A stretch of DNA of 64,000 bases, from the NCBI GenBank assembly GCA_033002965.1, contig JAURVB010000001.1:186001-250000 (forward strand), given 5' to 3'. Within the stretch, counting starts at the first letter, position 1; every line of letters begins with the position of its first letter. A program made the translations under genes and the position numbers. Positions 35,356-48,929 of the stretch are shown here, one piece after another. The notes under the pieces are model-generated. The model was not told the DNA's origin and made no database searches. It was given only the letters and a program-made list of their open reading frames with translations. Source of the stretch: Piper betle. Lineage: Eukaryota > Streptophyta > Magnoliopsida > Piperales > Piperaceae.

Positions 35356-37922
35356 TATAAAACCGACGATTCAAGTCAGGGTTTTATATTCAAAACCGGT
35401 CAGTTCAACCGTTATTTTCGAGTCGAGTCAGTTTCAGAACATGTGTACTGAGCTGACGCCAATCGTGTGTATGAGTTATGAGGGTCATGCATACCCAAAT
35501 ATATAATGATAATGTCATGAACACAGCAGAACAGAATGAGTTATCAGAACATATGAGAGTATGGCAGTTATTTTTTTATTTTTATATATAGTGGATCTTA
35601 AAATTAGTTTTACGCCGTTTACCACGTTAGGACGCGTTACGGGCAGTTTGGTGGGCTGATAGTTCTAGAGCATATCATTATGATGTTTTAGTGTTTGTTT
35701 GATTTTGTGAGATTTTTTCTGATTTTTTTAGGATTTAATACGACTTAGTTATTATTCTTGACTCGAGCTAGACACGAGTCTAGAGCATATCATTATGATG
35801 TTTTAGTGTTTGTTTGATTTTGTGAGATTTTTTCTGATTTTTTTAGGATTTAATAAGACTTAGTTATTATTCTTGACTCGAGCTAGACACGAGTCAAGTA
35901 TTATTTACAAGGTTGCCACCAAGTTATTATCTCCCTCCCCCAACACTTTCTTTTCTTCCCCGTCGCCTCCTCAAGTGCCGCCGGCCATCGTCTGGCCTCC
36001 ACAACGTCGGATCGCCGCACCTAGGGCTGCGCCAGCGTTGCGTTCGTGTCGTCGATTCTGCCTGTGGCAACCGTCGCCACTGCAATCCAGTTGTCGCCTC
36101 AATACCTTCGACCCTCCAGTGAGCTTCCCTCATCAAATCGGAACCCATCGCCGCCCATCCCAGTCGGATCTAGTCACCCACTACCGCCGCCTCTGTTTTG
36201 GCCATTTTGCGATGAGCCGCCACCTTCGCCGACCATGTTCATGTCATAGACGCGTCGGGCTCACCGAGCCGGTTCCAATGGTACCCAATACCATTGCTTT
36301 CTAGCCAGTAGACTTTGCTGGCGACTGCCGCCGGAAAACCGCCGAAAGTTGCCCAAAAACCGGATTCGGTGGAATTTGCCAGTTCTTCCTCGAAGCTCAT
36401 CCAGTCGATCCCATTCGAACTTTAGACGCCGATAAGCACCAAATTCGAGCTCCAAGACATGCGACGAAACCCTAGTCATCGCTGATTTTTGATGACGTGA
36501 GGTATAATTACCTCCGAGTTAGTTATTTAAAATTGATGATTGTTAGCACGGAATTATAGGATTGATTGATTCCCATGATAAAAGTCTAAGCATGAAAGAA
36601 GTAATGATATGTATGATATGATTGGTAATGGATAAATGTTGGTGATCTAAGTAGGTGAATTAACCTGAGCATGTTAATCGAGTACGATGTAAGTTAGGAA
36701 AATACAATAAAATTGGTATGAATAGGTTGAATTAGAATTATTTTCATACTTATGATTATTGATTGTTGATTGCGACGGATGATTATTATATTGTGTGATG
36801 TTCATTGAGTTTGATGCATCATTTAGTTAGTGGGCATTAGTATTTAGTTTTGATGTGTAGGTACGAAGTAGGAGTTTGCCACCTAGGTGCGATGACACGC
36901 TTGGAGCTTCTACCAGGTCCGTTTAGGACTCGTCTCTATTTTATGTTCTCTTCTTTTGAATGTCTATTTTATTATTTGTAGAATGGGTTAAGTGGTGTTT
37001 TATTGGATCCCACTTAACTCGGGCCATTTAATAGAATAGTTTTCCGGATTAATAACCCCTTGAGGATGATTTCGAAAACAAGATCCACTACAAGTTGCCT
37101 TCGGGCCTATTATATATATCCCTTCCTAGGCCTATATATATAATTTTATCAAGTTTTTAGTGAGACGAGAGATGAAGAAACCGACTACACGTACCATGAG
37201 CGGATGTCGTGACCGTCAAAGCGGGCTCTGGATTAGTGCAGCAGGTTGTTCCTTTCCGAGGGATCCTGACAACTCCGCGTTTGAGTTCCTCACACTCGGA
37301 GAATGTGGAGGTTTATGAGTAGGTAATAATCACGAGTTGGAGAAGCCAGTTTGGACGGAGGAGCCCTGTTGTCTCTTGCACACATGTCAGTCAATTGATT
37401 GGTTATATTGTGTTTATGATGTTATTATATGGTGAATGGTGTGATTAAATGCTTGAGACATGAGTATGTGACATGATTAAATGTTAAGACATGATGATAG
37501 AATGTGAAACATGAGTAGATTGCACAGTGGAAGCGTGTGGGTTGAGACCCAAGTTCTAGAATGAGTTTACAGCATATTAGATCGTGTGTGAATGAAATTG
37601 TTGATATGTGCATATATACTTGTATATATTATTTTGATAGGGTGGACCCTAATTGCACTTTTAAGGCAGACTCTGTCCGTTGTATTTTAGAATTTTTATG
37701 CTATTTTTATCGTAATTGTATTGGTGTGTAAATTAGTTTGAATGTCATCCATGTAGTAATATGTTAGTATTCTGAGCATTCATCCATGTATGATGAGTCG
37801 TATCTTCATCTTAAGACGCCGAGATTAGATCCGCATGAGTTGGGTTCAGCTTAGCCGACCTAACTGGGGCCTGTAACATGTCGGCTTAGTTCATGAGCGT
37901 GAACCGGATTTGGGGTGCTACA
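35356..37922 (+). mobile_element. Family A solo LTR (A2), decayed, target duplication AACAT
   Basis: 2567 bp, flanked by AACAT at 35351-35355 and 37923-37927. The 5' end reads TATAAAACC instead of TGTAAAACC. It is shorter than A1 mainly because a segment equivalent to about A1 34230-34620 is missing. Many CpGs present in A1 are TpG or CpA here, suggesting an older, methylation-decayed copy. It carries a 115-bp tandem duplication. Confidence 0.92.
35665..35895 (+). repeat. 115-bp tandem duplication inside A2
   Basis: Units 35665-35779 and 35780-35894, nearly identical (AATACGACT versus AATAAGACT). Other family A copies have a single unit. Confidence 0.93.
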
Positions 37923-39178
37923 AACATGGTCTGGGTTAAATAAACTGCTAGGCTGGGTCGAGCAAGCTAGTCTAGATTGTTGGACATAGACACGGGTTCA
38001 GACTGTTGGACTCGGGCACGACCAGGCAGACGCGATGCTGGTGGGCAAATGCATAGCAAGTAAGCGGGCCGGACAGAGGGGCGACAATGCCCATCACTGC
38101 AAGACACAGACGGTCTGGGGGTCACCACCGGCCGGGATAGACAGCCCATGTGGCGAGGGTCATGATGGTGGTGGTGCTGGCTGAAAATCGGCGTGCAAGG
38201 GGAGGTATCACTGCCGAGTGCGGTGACGTCACTGGTAGCGGCGTTATGGCCACGACGGAGGTTGTGGGTGGTCTCAAAATGTAGATATTAGAAAGATGAA
38301 GCTTTTGGGGTAATCGGCTTCACGAGAGGACAGTCACCAGCGCTAGAAAATGGCCCAAAAGGATGGCGGCGGAGGCAAAATTAGATAGCAAAAATGCCAT
38401 CATTGGCAGCGAATGTGGCGGCGCCGGTGGTGATTATGGGTATGGATTAATAGCCGGCCACGAGGTGGTCTTGGTCATACCGATCCAGTGGCCTGGGGTG
38501 AGGCAGAAGCTGGCTAGCAGTGAGCAAAAGTGGTGGTAGGGCTAAAGGGTGAAAATCCTCAAAATCGAGGGAAGTCTCTGGAAATAAATGGGTAAAGCTA
38601 AGGCTAAGTGTACGGCTCAGATCTTGCCACGTGGCACGACCTGGATGTTTGACAACTCATGGCCTAGTGGGGCCCACCTATGGGTATATGCAATATACAT
38701 ATGGACGGAAAGCTCAAATCAAGACCGTCCAAAGTCAAAATTGACTCAAGTCCTAAAAGTGACTCTGTAGATGGGAATTGAGGCAAGAAGTCTAAATGAG
38801 CTTCAAACCCAAAACTCAATCAATACAAGCCCATAGGAGCACAATCCAGGATTCAAAATCCCTATGCTGCATGCAAATGAGATACCCTAAAAATCCCAAA
38901 TGGATACTAAATGCTGTAACGGCTTAAATCTAGTCCTAAAACCCTGGCAAACTCATACAAATTATTTGTATACCTCATGTATACACTGATAACTCATGCT
39001 CTAATCATCTACATGTTAGGCACACTCAACCACTATGACATGCTCATTTGGCCATCTGGGCCCCATACTCATATTTAGAAAATTGTTCTCGGTCAAATTC
39101 GCTCAAACAGACTCAATACTAGTCCAAATTGGGCAACTACAAGCGGGTAAAACCCTTACCTAAAGTTGGGGTTTTACA

Positions 39179-40430
39179 ACCTCTCCCTCCTTATAAAAAT
39201 TCCATCTTCGAAATTTCTCACATCAACTACAATCAGAGGACTCAACTGAAGATGCCTGTGAGTTGGTAGAACTAAAGTTGTTGAGCTATAATCTAGAGGG
39301 TAACTCTCCCTCAAAAGCTAGCTGCATACTACCCAAATAGACCAACATGAAGCTGGAACACTAAACCCTGATGAAGATCACAAGCACCTTACTAATCTGG
39401 GTGGATAGAACTACACAACTGTTGGAAAATTGCAGTAATATAAGAAAATCTTACTAGGTATGTATATCCCTCTATCTATGGTGGTGTAAAGGTAATCATG
39501 CTAGTCATCATGGTATTAAAAACTCTATATAGGATATTGGATGGCTCAAAAATATGGGTAGGCCCATAGATGTGTCTCTAAGATCATCACGATTGGACTC
39601 CGCCACAGGTGGCTAGCCTATGGAAAAACCAATCAATGACGAGCCTAAAAGATGGCTCCTGAGTAGCTCTAGTTCAATCAGCTAACGGTACGCATGTGTT
39701 TCTCGATACCGTACTAGTCACGCACTTCCAAACAGGCGGCGTTCAAATGACCTAAAGAACCACTATCTCCCCTTGAGCCTATAGGGACTCGTATTGAGGT
39801 TTGACACGCGTCTTGTCTGTTCTTCATTGGTGTGTGACCTATCGTCCTGTACCAATTTGTAGTACTAATCTTGACTCACATGACTACTGTTGTTGTGGTA
39901 GACACTCAAGCAAAGCTGTCAGTTAAGATGAACAAACACTGGTGTCTTTCTATCTGGTCACTGTCGTCTGGTTTGACTAGAATTCTTGTCTGCGTCACCC
40001 CCAAGATGGGATGAAGTTGTCTCCTCCAAACTGGTTTGCTATTGGCTACCTTCACTGTAAGCCCTAAACAGTACCACGGAGGTACCTCCTATACTCAGGG
40101 CAAAGGCTAAATCATATGTCTTAAGGTAAGGACCTAATCGTGCTGGTGAAGCTCAAGGAAAACACTGTCTCCCTAATGGACGCCCCCTCACTAAACCCAT
40201 TATCAATGCCAAAATTCTAATACTAGTCAAACATCTCTCTTTGGCTGGGTCAAACTCTGAATGAGTTAATTGCATATCTGATCATTTCCTAACCATCTGA
40301 TATGTGTAACCCTAGCTGTGGGTCACACGTATGCTGCCACATTGACTAAACAATCTGACCACCGTGGTCATCCCATCTGCATATCATACTATCGTGTTCT
40401 CTAACTCTATCCATATACATCCCTAAAATG
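39179..40430 (-). mobile_element. Internal region of inverted family B element, truncated
   Basis: Matches, in reverse complement, parts of the internal region at 52430-54393. Shared words include the GACCTATC/GATAGGTC region near 39840, AGCTAGCTGCA near 39320 and the CCACCGTGGTCATCCCATCT region near 40360. A block of about 0.9 kb present in the other copy is absent here. It has no coding motif. Similarity stops near 40430. Confidence 0.75.
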
Positions 40431-40783
40431 TAGTACTTGGACAAAAAATTTCTTTTTGTCAATTGATATTAGGCAAATATATGGTTCACTAGAAATTATA
40501 AGGCTTAATGTTTATAAAAAAAAAATCCCATAATGAAAGTAAGATATTGATGGAATCTGTTCACAAAGTTTTGATTGGACATGCTAAAAAGCAAGTTAAT
40601 AAGTATATGAATAAGGAAAAGTTATGGTTAGCATGTTGTACATGGTCACATGTGAACTAAGCCTATATCACAAATATGATGTATGTCATGAGAAACCAAA
40701 AAATTTATGAGGCTAGGCACTTGTCTTCAACTAGGAAGTTAAGTTAAGTAGAGTCAAACATGTTTATGCAGATTAAAAGAGGA
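40431..40783. other. Unassigned sequence between B1 and the A3 internal region
   Basis: AT-rich, about 350 bp, no motif. It marks the breakpoint where both neighbouring elements have lost their 5' parts. Confidence 0.4.
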
Positions 40784-41332
40784 TGAGGTCAGCCCAGGAC
40801 CGACAGAGAAGCTACGCTGACCAACGCCGACGATGAGGTTCACTTCATGGTCGGAGAACATGTTCTTCTGAAGGTGTCACCAACCAAGGGAAACATGAGG
40901 TTTGGTATGCATGGGAAGCTTAGCCTGCGGTACATAGGACCATTCGACGTTCTAGAACGTGTAGGTCAGGTGGCCGATCGCTTGGAATTGCCGCCTCACC
41001 TATCAGCTGTACACCCAGTGTTTCACGTGTCCTTATTGAAGAAGTACCACCCAGATAACTCCCACGTTATCAGTTTCCAAGGGATAGAACTCCGTCCTGA
41101 CTTGACGTATCCTGAGGACGCAACGAGGATAGTTGATCGTCAAGTGAAGACCCTCAGACGTAAGCAGGTTCCCTTAGTACGAGTGCAGTGGAATCGACGC
41201 AGAGTTGAAGAATCTACATGGGAGCGTGAGGACGAGATTAGGAGGAGGCATCCCGAGTTGTTCGAGCAGCCAGCTTCTGGACTAGGTACTCCAGTTTCCA
41301 ACCTCGATTATGGTTTACAGCATTATGTTTGA
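40784..41332 (+). pseudogene. Integrase C-terminus with chromodomain, Tekay/Del-like
   Basis: The open stretch from about 40847 carries [27 protein letters not shown] and [15 protein letters not shown]. It ends in a chromodomain-like segment ([13 protein letters not shown], then VQWNRR and ESTWERE). Upstream, [12 protein letters not shown] is in another frame, so a 1-nt insertion lies near 40834. This is the GPY/F plus chromodomain end of Ty3/gypsy chromovirus integrase, most like the Tekay/Del clade. It stops 52 bp before the LTR. The rest of gag-pol is missing. Confidence 0.9.
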
Positions 41333-41350
41333 CGCCTCCTTGATTTAAAA

Positions 41351-41384
41351 TTTCGAGGACGAAATTTTTATAAGGAGGGAAGGT
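41351..41384 (+). other. Polypurine tract before the A3 LTR
   Basis: TTCGAGGACGAAATTTTTAT is followed by AAGGAGGGAAGGT, directly before the LTR at 41385. Priming of the second DNA strand would start here. Confidence 0.8.
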
Positions 41385-44300
41385 TGTAAAACCCATGACT
41401 CGAGTCAGGGTTTTATAGTCGTTAGCCGGTTGGTTTGACCGTAGTTTGAGTCGGTTCAGCTTTCAGAACACGTGTGCGGGGCCGAGGCCGACCGTGCGCA
41501 CGTGCTATGAGGGTTTATGTATACCCAAGTATCGATGATAGCGTCAGATACGCGTCAGCAGACTGAGTTATCAGTAGATATGAGAGTATACAGTTGATGA
41601 TTTTATTTTATTTTTATGTTGTGACCGTAGAATTAGTTTAGGCCGAATAACGCATTAGGACGCGTTAGATGGTATTCGGGTGGGTTATTAGTTATACGAC
41701 ATGTCATTTGGATGTTGTGATATTTTATTTGATTTTATGGGATTTTTCCAAATTTTTCTAGATTTTTCTAGGATTTATTCCGAGTCCGTTATCATTCTTG
41801 ACTCGAGCCGGTGTCGAGTCAAGTCTTATTTACAACTTTGCCACTGCCCTATACTCCTCATCTTCCTCCCCAAACCCCCACCCGTGTTTTCACCGCCGCC
41901 GCCGCCCTAAGATTTTTCCACCGCCGTCGACGCCACCTCGCCGCCGGTCGACGCCGCCCAGCCCAGTCGTGCCGTCGCCTTGCCGCCTCGACCACGCCCG
42001 GCCACCGTCCGGCCGTCGCAACGCCGGAAATCGCCCTCGATTTCCCTCCGTTCCCGACAGTGATTCCGCCGCCGTCTGCGCCGGACCGCCGCCGCCATGA
42101 CGTCGGAGCTTCTCCCCTCGACCTCCCCTACCTTTCCCCCTGTTTAGCGTCGCCGTCGAGGCCGGCCGTGGGTCTGATCGGAGCGGCCGACCGCCCCGAC
42201 CGCACTCGACGCCGCCGTTGGTGGCCATTGCCGCCACGGCTGCCCTCGTCGTCACCACCATTGGGTTCAGCTCACCGAGACGGTGCTAACCCCTACCTCC
42301 GATTGCCTCGCCGGAGCAGTCACCAGAAAACCACCGGAGCTGCCGGAAAACCGCCGGCATAGTCGCCGGAAAACCGCCGACTCACCTTCACCGCCTTCGT
42401 CCGTCGGCACCGATTTCAGCGCCGATCGCGAGGTGGTTCTTCCTTCCTTTGTTTTAGAATTATTACATACATGTTGTGGTCATAGTAGCATATTAGAATT
42501 AATTTTATTAACTTCATGCTTTTAGTTTAATTAATCGTGATTATGATAAACATGTGATGATTAGCGTAAATTGTGTTGTATGATGTGAATGCTTAGTAAT
42601 GAAATTGTTAGTAAACCATTGAATAGTTAATTAAATGCTTGTTAACTAGTTAATTTATGAATTTGTATGAATTAGGTTTTGCATGCTAGCATTAAGTTAA
42701 ACAGATTAAATTGATTAAACCATTGTCACCTAATTAGAATAGGTATGCTTTGAAATTGGAATTAAAAGTGCTAGGTAATAAGTAACATATGAAATGATAA
42801 AATTATTAACTTGCTTGACAATTAGAGATTTAGTGTGATTGTCGAGATGATTATCATGGTTGATTAGATGATTGTATGCATGTGGATATATTAGTTATAT
42901 AGGTGTGCATCATATATGTATAGGCGTTAGTAAATAGTTATGTTCATGTAGGTTCGTTGCAGGAGCTCGCCGTCTAGGCACGAGACTGCGCTTGGAGCTT
43001 CTGACAGGTCCGTTAGGACACGCTTCTCAGGTTTTATCGCTCCATTCTATCGGTGATTTGATTTATTGATCGTAGGACGTGTCAGGTGGATGATTTATTG
43101 GACCCCACCTAACACGGGTCACCTGGTCGATGTTTTTCGGAATTAATAACCCTCGAGGATGAGATCCCTCGAGTTTGTTTTCGAAAATAAGATCCACCTC
43201 AAGTTGCCTTCGGGCCTATTATAATAAATCCCGACCCAGCCCTATAAATAGTTTTATCGAGTTTTCAGTGAGACAAGAGAAGATGAGTCGACTGCACGTA
43301 CCATGAGCGGATGCCGTGCCAGTCAAAGCGGGCTCTGGATTAGTGCCAGCGGACTGTTCCATTCCCGAGGGATCCTGACAACTCCGCGTTTGAGTTCCTC
43401 ACACCCGGAGGATGTGGAGGTTTACGGGTACTGTTTAGTACAGCGCATGTCCAGACTTGTGGTTCAAAGGCTACTAAAGGCGACTGCCTGAGAGTGCTCG
43501 GTCTATGTGCTCAAGGCCAGGAGTAATATGGAGGTTCGGAGAGGGCTTAGGATAAAATTTACGTGAAGTACTGAAAAAGAAGTGCTGAGAGCGGCATAGT
43601 ACCAGATAGATCAGGATGCTGTTGAGTCAGCTGCTCGACGGCTCCTTTGTAGTTGCCCTTATGAGAGTTCTTGAGGAAGTATATATGATGGTTTGCTTTC
43701 CATGAGAGTTTGCTCTCATGTTCCAGTTTGATATTAGTTATTTCCAGACCAGTGACACCCGTTGCTGACGTTTTTCTACTATATGTAGGTGAGGATGATG
43801 ATTGGTGTATGCCGGCCTCGACGAAGGAGTAGCGCTTGCATTGCACACACATACCTGGTGCCGCGCCGACTTTTGCGTAAGATGTGATGTGATTGGCTTT
43901 TGTAGTAGATTTACATATTGGTATTTATGCATGTGTTTGTGAGGCTTGTATGCCTTGTTTCAGAAATGCGTGGGAATGTTTTGAGAAAGGCTCTAATGAT
44001 GTGCTATGTTGAAATGAAAAGGAATCAAATGAGCTGAGTATGAGATTGTAGGTGGGCTAGACCCAATTACAGTATGTTTGGATGATTTGAAGTCTGTTAC
44101 GATATAAATTGTTGTTTTATATATATACATATTATGCCGTATTTTAACAGGTCATCCCCTTATTACATTTTTAGGGGAGGCTCTGTCCGTTTTATTCTAG
44201 ATTTTATGAATTTTATTGTTATTTTAATTATTTTGGTGTGCGGTGATTATCATGACATTCACGTAGTATCCTGTTAGGGTTTTGCATCTCATTCATATAT

Positions 44301-44459
44301 TGTTTGCGCATTAGCGGCGTGCTCCATCTTGAGACGTCGAGAGGGTTATGTCGTAGCCGTTTAGGTTTTGGGTCAGCCAACTTAATCGGTTTACGAGTAG
44401 TTCGATCCTTTGTAACAGTTCTGGTCCGGGTTGAGAGTAAACTGGATTGGGGTGTTACA
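41385..44459 (+). mobile_element. Family A 3' LTR (A3) of a 5'-truncated Tekay-like element
   Basis: 3075 bp, TGTAAAACCCATGACTCGAG to GGGGTGTTACA. With integrase and polypurine tract upstream, it is a 3' LTR and links family A to chromovirus coding sequence. Its CpG-rich block is about 41870-42430 and its promoter-like CCTATTATAATAAA is near 43217. No target duplication can be tested because the 5' end is gone. Confidence 0.92.
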
Positions 44460-45471
44460 CATTCAATTCAGAGTTTGGATGAGGGATATATAATGTTAGC
44501 AAGTTAGACTATGAAACATTTTAAGATAAAAACGTGGAAATTTAGCTAACTTTTAATCAATCAATACGGTTAAGATTAAACAAGTATGAATTAAGTAATT
44601 CAAGAGGTTATCCTAATAACCCAGCTAATTTTTATAAAAAATTAAATTAATAAGATGCCTTGTTCATGAAGTATTGATCAGATGGCAAAGATTGAATAAG
44701 AATTATGGAAACGGTCAAGGAATTTGCTTAATTGGATAAGTAGACACGGTCAGAAGTGCCCCAACTCCTTTAACCAAGTAATTTGTTATCTTAGGTTTTT
44801 GTTTTAATATTGTGGGACTCTTAAATGATCTATGGAATCATTTAAGAGGAATCAGTGCTGAAAAAACTTACTAATTGCCGGTAAGGCTTGAGTAGGGCAG
44901 TTTTGGCCGAATATAGTTAAGCAAATGGATTTTTGTGACCCTTTATGGTTTTGGTTGAGGGTAGAACAAGTCTAGCTAGTTCCCTAGGTTTTTGGGAGGC
45001 TTGAAGGGAAACTAAGGAAAGGGGAGAAATAGGGGTGGAGTATATAAGCTCTCATTGAGAGGAGCCAGCCATATTTCCTTTTCTACAAAGCCTAGGAGCA
45101 GCCCTCTCTCCCTATCAACGTGGTGCTCCTCCTTCCCCCTTGTTCTTTAGCATCTTTTCCATTATTTTTGATGGTTATAAGGGTTTTAAGGCATAATTCA
45201 TCGAAAGTAACTGAAGAAGAGGTTAGCAACACAACTATAATGTAGTTAATTCATGCATCATCATCATTGTTTATCTTATTTATAATAGTTTGTGATTGTA
45301 ATGCATGTATTCCTGATATGATATGCTTTATCTTTGTAAAGTATTCATGGATACAATGATTGAGATCATGAACTCAATTTAGGTGGAGGCAATTTAGGGT
45401 TAAACAACATAGAATCGATGTTTCATAGATGTTTTGTGTTGTTTGCATGAAAATTGATTTTAAAGAAAAAG
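44460..45471 (+). mobile_element. Possible 5' half of a third LTR type (D segment)
   Basis: AT-rich, with GGAGTATATAAGCTCTC near 45045 as a likely TATA box, then a C-rich leader-like stretch with GCCCTCTCTCCCTATC. The layout resembles LTR U3-R. Family B copy B2 is inserted at its right edge. It may be the missing front of the C segment at 56738. Confidence 0.35.
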
Positions 45472-46343
45472 TGTAAAACCCAGCTTTGGGTCAGGGTTTT
45501 ACCCTCTTCTAGTTTGTCCGGTTTGGGTCAGTTTTGAATCGATTCAAGTGAGCTCGAGCAAGACCAATTTTCATAATACGAGTATGGGGCCCAGATGGCC
45601 GTTTGAACATGTTCTAGTGGCTGAGTATTCCAAACATGTACATGATAGATTCAATTATGATACAGTAGAGCACAATTTATCAGTGTATACATGAGGTTTA
45701 CAAATGAATTTTTTATGGGTTAGCTAGGTTTTAGGCCTAGATCTAGGCCGTTGCAATGTTCACTGTCTATTTGGGATTTTTAGGGTATTTCATTTGCATG
45801 CAGCATAGGGATTTCACATCACTGGATTGTGCTTTGTGGGCCCAGCATGATTGAGTTCAAGGTTCGAGGCTCATTTAGCCTTCCTACCTCAATTCCCACC
45901 TATAGAGTTACTTTAAGACTTGAGTTGGTTTTGACTTTGGACTGTCTCGATTCGAGCTTTCCGTCTTTGTGTATATTTCATATACCCATAGGCGGGCCCC
46001 ACTAGGCGACTAATTGTCGGACGTTCAGGTCATGCCACGTGGCAAGATCTAAGTCATCCGCATTAGCCTTGGCTTTACCATGTAATTTTTCAATAGATTT
46101 TCCACGATTGATAACACCCAAAGCACTGCCACCATTTCAGCTCGCCCCTGGCCACCGGATTGGCACCCCTATGATTGACTTGCGGCCGGCTTTCTATATG
46201 TAACTATCACCACCTCCAGCATTGCCGCAGTCGCAGATAGCAACAGAGTTTTGGAATCTGATTCCACGTCCGTCGCTGCCATTTGAGCCATTTTCTGGCG
46301 CAAGCGAGCCACCTCCAACTGAGACGACCACCCACACAACTTT

Positions 46344-48929
46344 TGTAACCGATTTCGGTTCACCTAAGAACCGAATGAAAAATATTACAATCGAGTTGAG
46401 TCATGTTTAAAATTATTGGTCGGTAAGGCTCAATCGATAAAATATATTAAAACAACCCGCTTAGTGTCATGAAATGGAAGACATTGTCAAATATACATCA
46501 AAACACATCAAATATAAATAAAAGTAAAAAAATAATTTTGATGAGCTCAAGTGTGTGTACCATTTATCTGTCCTCTCACCAAAGTCGACTTAGGATTTTA
46601 AGACCTACATATATTAATATGAAAAATGTCAGTAACGAATGTCATTGGTCTAAAAAATAATTAGTACAAAATAGCAAAATAGGTATTCCATTACCCACGA
46701 AAATGTACGAAACTTCAGAATTGCCTCACATTATGTGGTAAGCAAATATACTTAAACAAGTGTCAGCTTGCATGCGCGGCTCATAATCATATTCATACAA
46801 ACAATGCTTGCACCCTCACGTCCTCCATATTACACCCGCCATGGTACTTGGGTGGCAAAAGAAACATTTAAGTTAGTGTAACAAATTTCGGGAATGTGTT
46901 GCATTACACAGAACCCTCATACACCGCACTACCTCAGGGTTTGAAGGGGTACTAGTGCAGTCCATACATATCTCCATACCACTCATTCTCTTGTTCATGA
47001 AATCTGTAAAAATACACGTACTTATATAATAGGCTCAGGGAAGAGGCTTGTATCCTACATTTATGGAGCTTTAGTTCGTAAACATGTAGTTTTATTAAAC
47101 ATGCATAGAAAACATAGCTAAATGACCCGACATCGGAGGGATGCAATAAAATCCCACTGATGACATCCAACATTTAAAACATGATTAAACTTGACACGCA
47201 AGGAGTCAAGTAAAGAGGGAGAGTCCTACAGACCTGTGGTCAAAGCTCCCAGCACATCAACACATCTATAGCGAGCTTGGGCTCCATAACCTACATCGAT
47301 ACCTACTGCTAAGTAAAATACTACATCTCTATACGATGCATGCTCGTGGTGTGTGCTCTCATATCATCAATACATGCTAATAAAGAAAACAGTTCTAACA
47401 AGACCACAACTAAGCAACTACACGCAAATTGAGACGACATAATAATAAATAACAAATAAATAAATAAAATAATTAATAAATAAAGAAAAATACTTGTAAC
47501 ATCAAAACAAGCTAATATGCATCTAAACTAATGTATGGGCTCTTGAATTACCAAAATTCGTGAAACAGCAAAAAATGGGATGAAAATGACCAGACCAAGC
47601 TAAAACAGACCGAGTCGGGTCGAGTCAACTTGATATGGGTTAAATAAACTGGGTCGGATGGGCAGACATGACCAGGAAAATGTGACGCGAGTAGACGAAC
47701 ACGAACGTGGGCAGGCGGACGCGAATGTAGGCAGGTGGACACGAGCGTGGGCAGGCGGATGTGAACATGGGCAAACGGGCCAAACTGGCCGGCCATTGCC
47801 CGCTGTCAGAATGTGCGGATGGTGGCGTGAATGGTGTCATTGCCAGTCGTGATTGATGGCCTAGGGGATGAGGAGCATGTTGTTGGTGGTGGTCGGTGGA
47901 GTTCAGCCACTAACAGGCTGGATATCGGCCAAGAAAGGGGTGTAATCGCCACGGGTGAGGCAGCATTGCCGACAGTGATCGCGGCCATGGTAGTGGCCGT
48001 GGGTGGTCTCAAAATGGAGATCTCGGTGAGGGGAAGCTGTTGCGGTGGTCGGATCGGCCGGTGGTGGCTTGCTGGTGCCAAAAAATGGCCCGAAAGGGTG
48101 GCGGCAGCGGTGATGATCATTGATAAAAAAACTTGGTCTCTGATGGCTAATGTGGCAATGTCGATGGTGACGGTGGGTATAGACCGATAGCTGGCCGCGA
48201 GGTGGTCATGGCCGTAGCGATCTGGTGGCTGGAGCAGGGCCGGGTCTCGCCAGCAGCAAGCAAAATTGGTGGTGGATAATGGTGGAAATCTGAAAATCAA
48301 TGAAAATGTTTGAAATATAAATGGGAGAAAACAGGGGTTGACATGGATGGCTTAGATCTTGCCACGTGGCATGATCTGAACATCCGATAACTTGTGGTCT
48401 AGTGGGATCCACCTATGGGTATGTGTAATATACATATGGCCAGAAAGCTTGGATTGAGACCGTTCGAAGTTGAAACTAGCTCGAGTCCTAAAATTGACTT
48501 TATAGGCAGGAACTGAAGCAAGAAGGGTAAATGAATCTCAAAACCCAAAATGCAATCGAGCTGGACGGGGCATAATCTGATGGTTCGAAATTCCTATGCT
48601 GCATGCAAATAAAATACCCAGAAAATCCCAAGCGGATGATAAACGGTGCAATGATATAGATGTAGGCCTAAAATCCTAGCTAACTCAAAAATCCTATGTA
48701 TACCTCATATATACACTGATAACTCATGCTCTATTATATCATAACTAAAATTATCATATGCATGCCGGGTATACTCAGCCTCTATAACATGCTCACATGG
48801 CCATCTGGGCCTCATACTCATATTCTTAAAAATAGTCTAGCTCGAGCCAGATTGAACCGACTCGATACTGACCTAAATAAGGCAAAACTAAAATCAGATA
48901 AAACATTAACCCAAAAATGGGGTTTTACA
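46344..48929 (-). mobile_element. Inverted family B solo LTR (B3) inside B2
   Basis: 2586 bp. On the minus strand it runs TGTAAAACCCCA to GGTTACA, with a few bases lost next to the 3' end. Flanks are ACTTT (46339-46343) and ATTTC (48930-48934). The uninterrupted 3' LTR has TCTTC there, so both flanks fit an original ACTTC, each with one C-to-T change. Confidence 0.88.

Larger units (their letters stand above)
31027..39178 (-). mobile_element. Family B LTR, inverted (B1), split by two family A solo LTRs
   Basis: Three segments (31027-32125, 35200-35355, 37928-39178) make one inverted LTR of about 2.5 kb. On the minus strand it starts TGTAAAACCCC and ends GGGTGTTACA. Family A solo LTRs at 32126 and 35356 interrupt it, each with its own 5-bp duplication. 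The polypurine tract (minus strand ATAAGGAGGGAGAGGT) lies at 39179-39194, so this is the 3' LTR of an inverted element. Confidence 0.88.
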
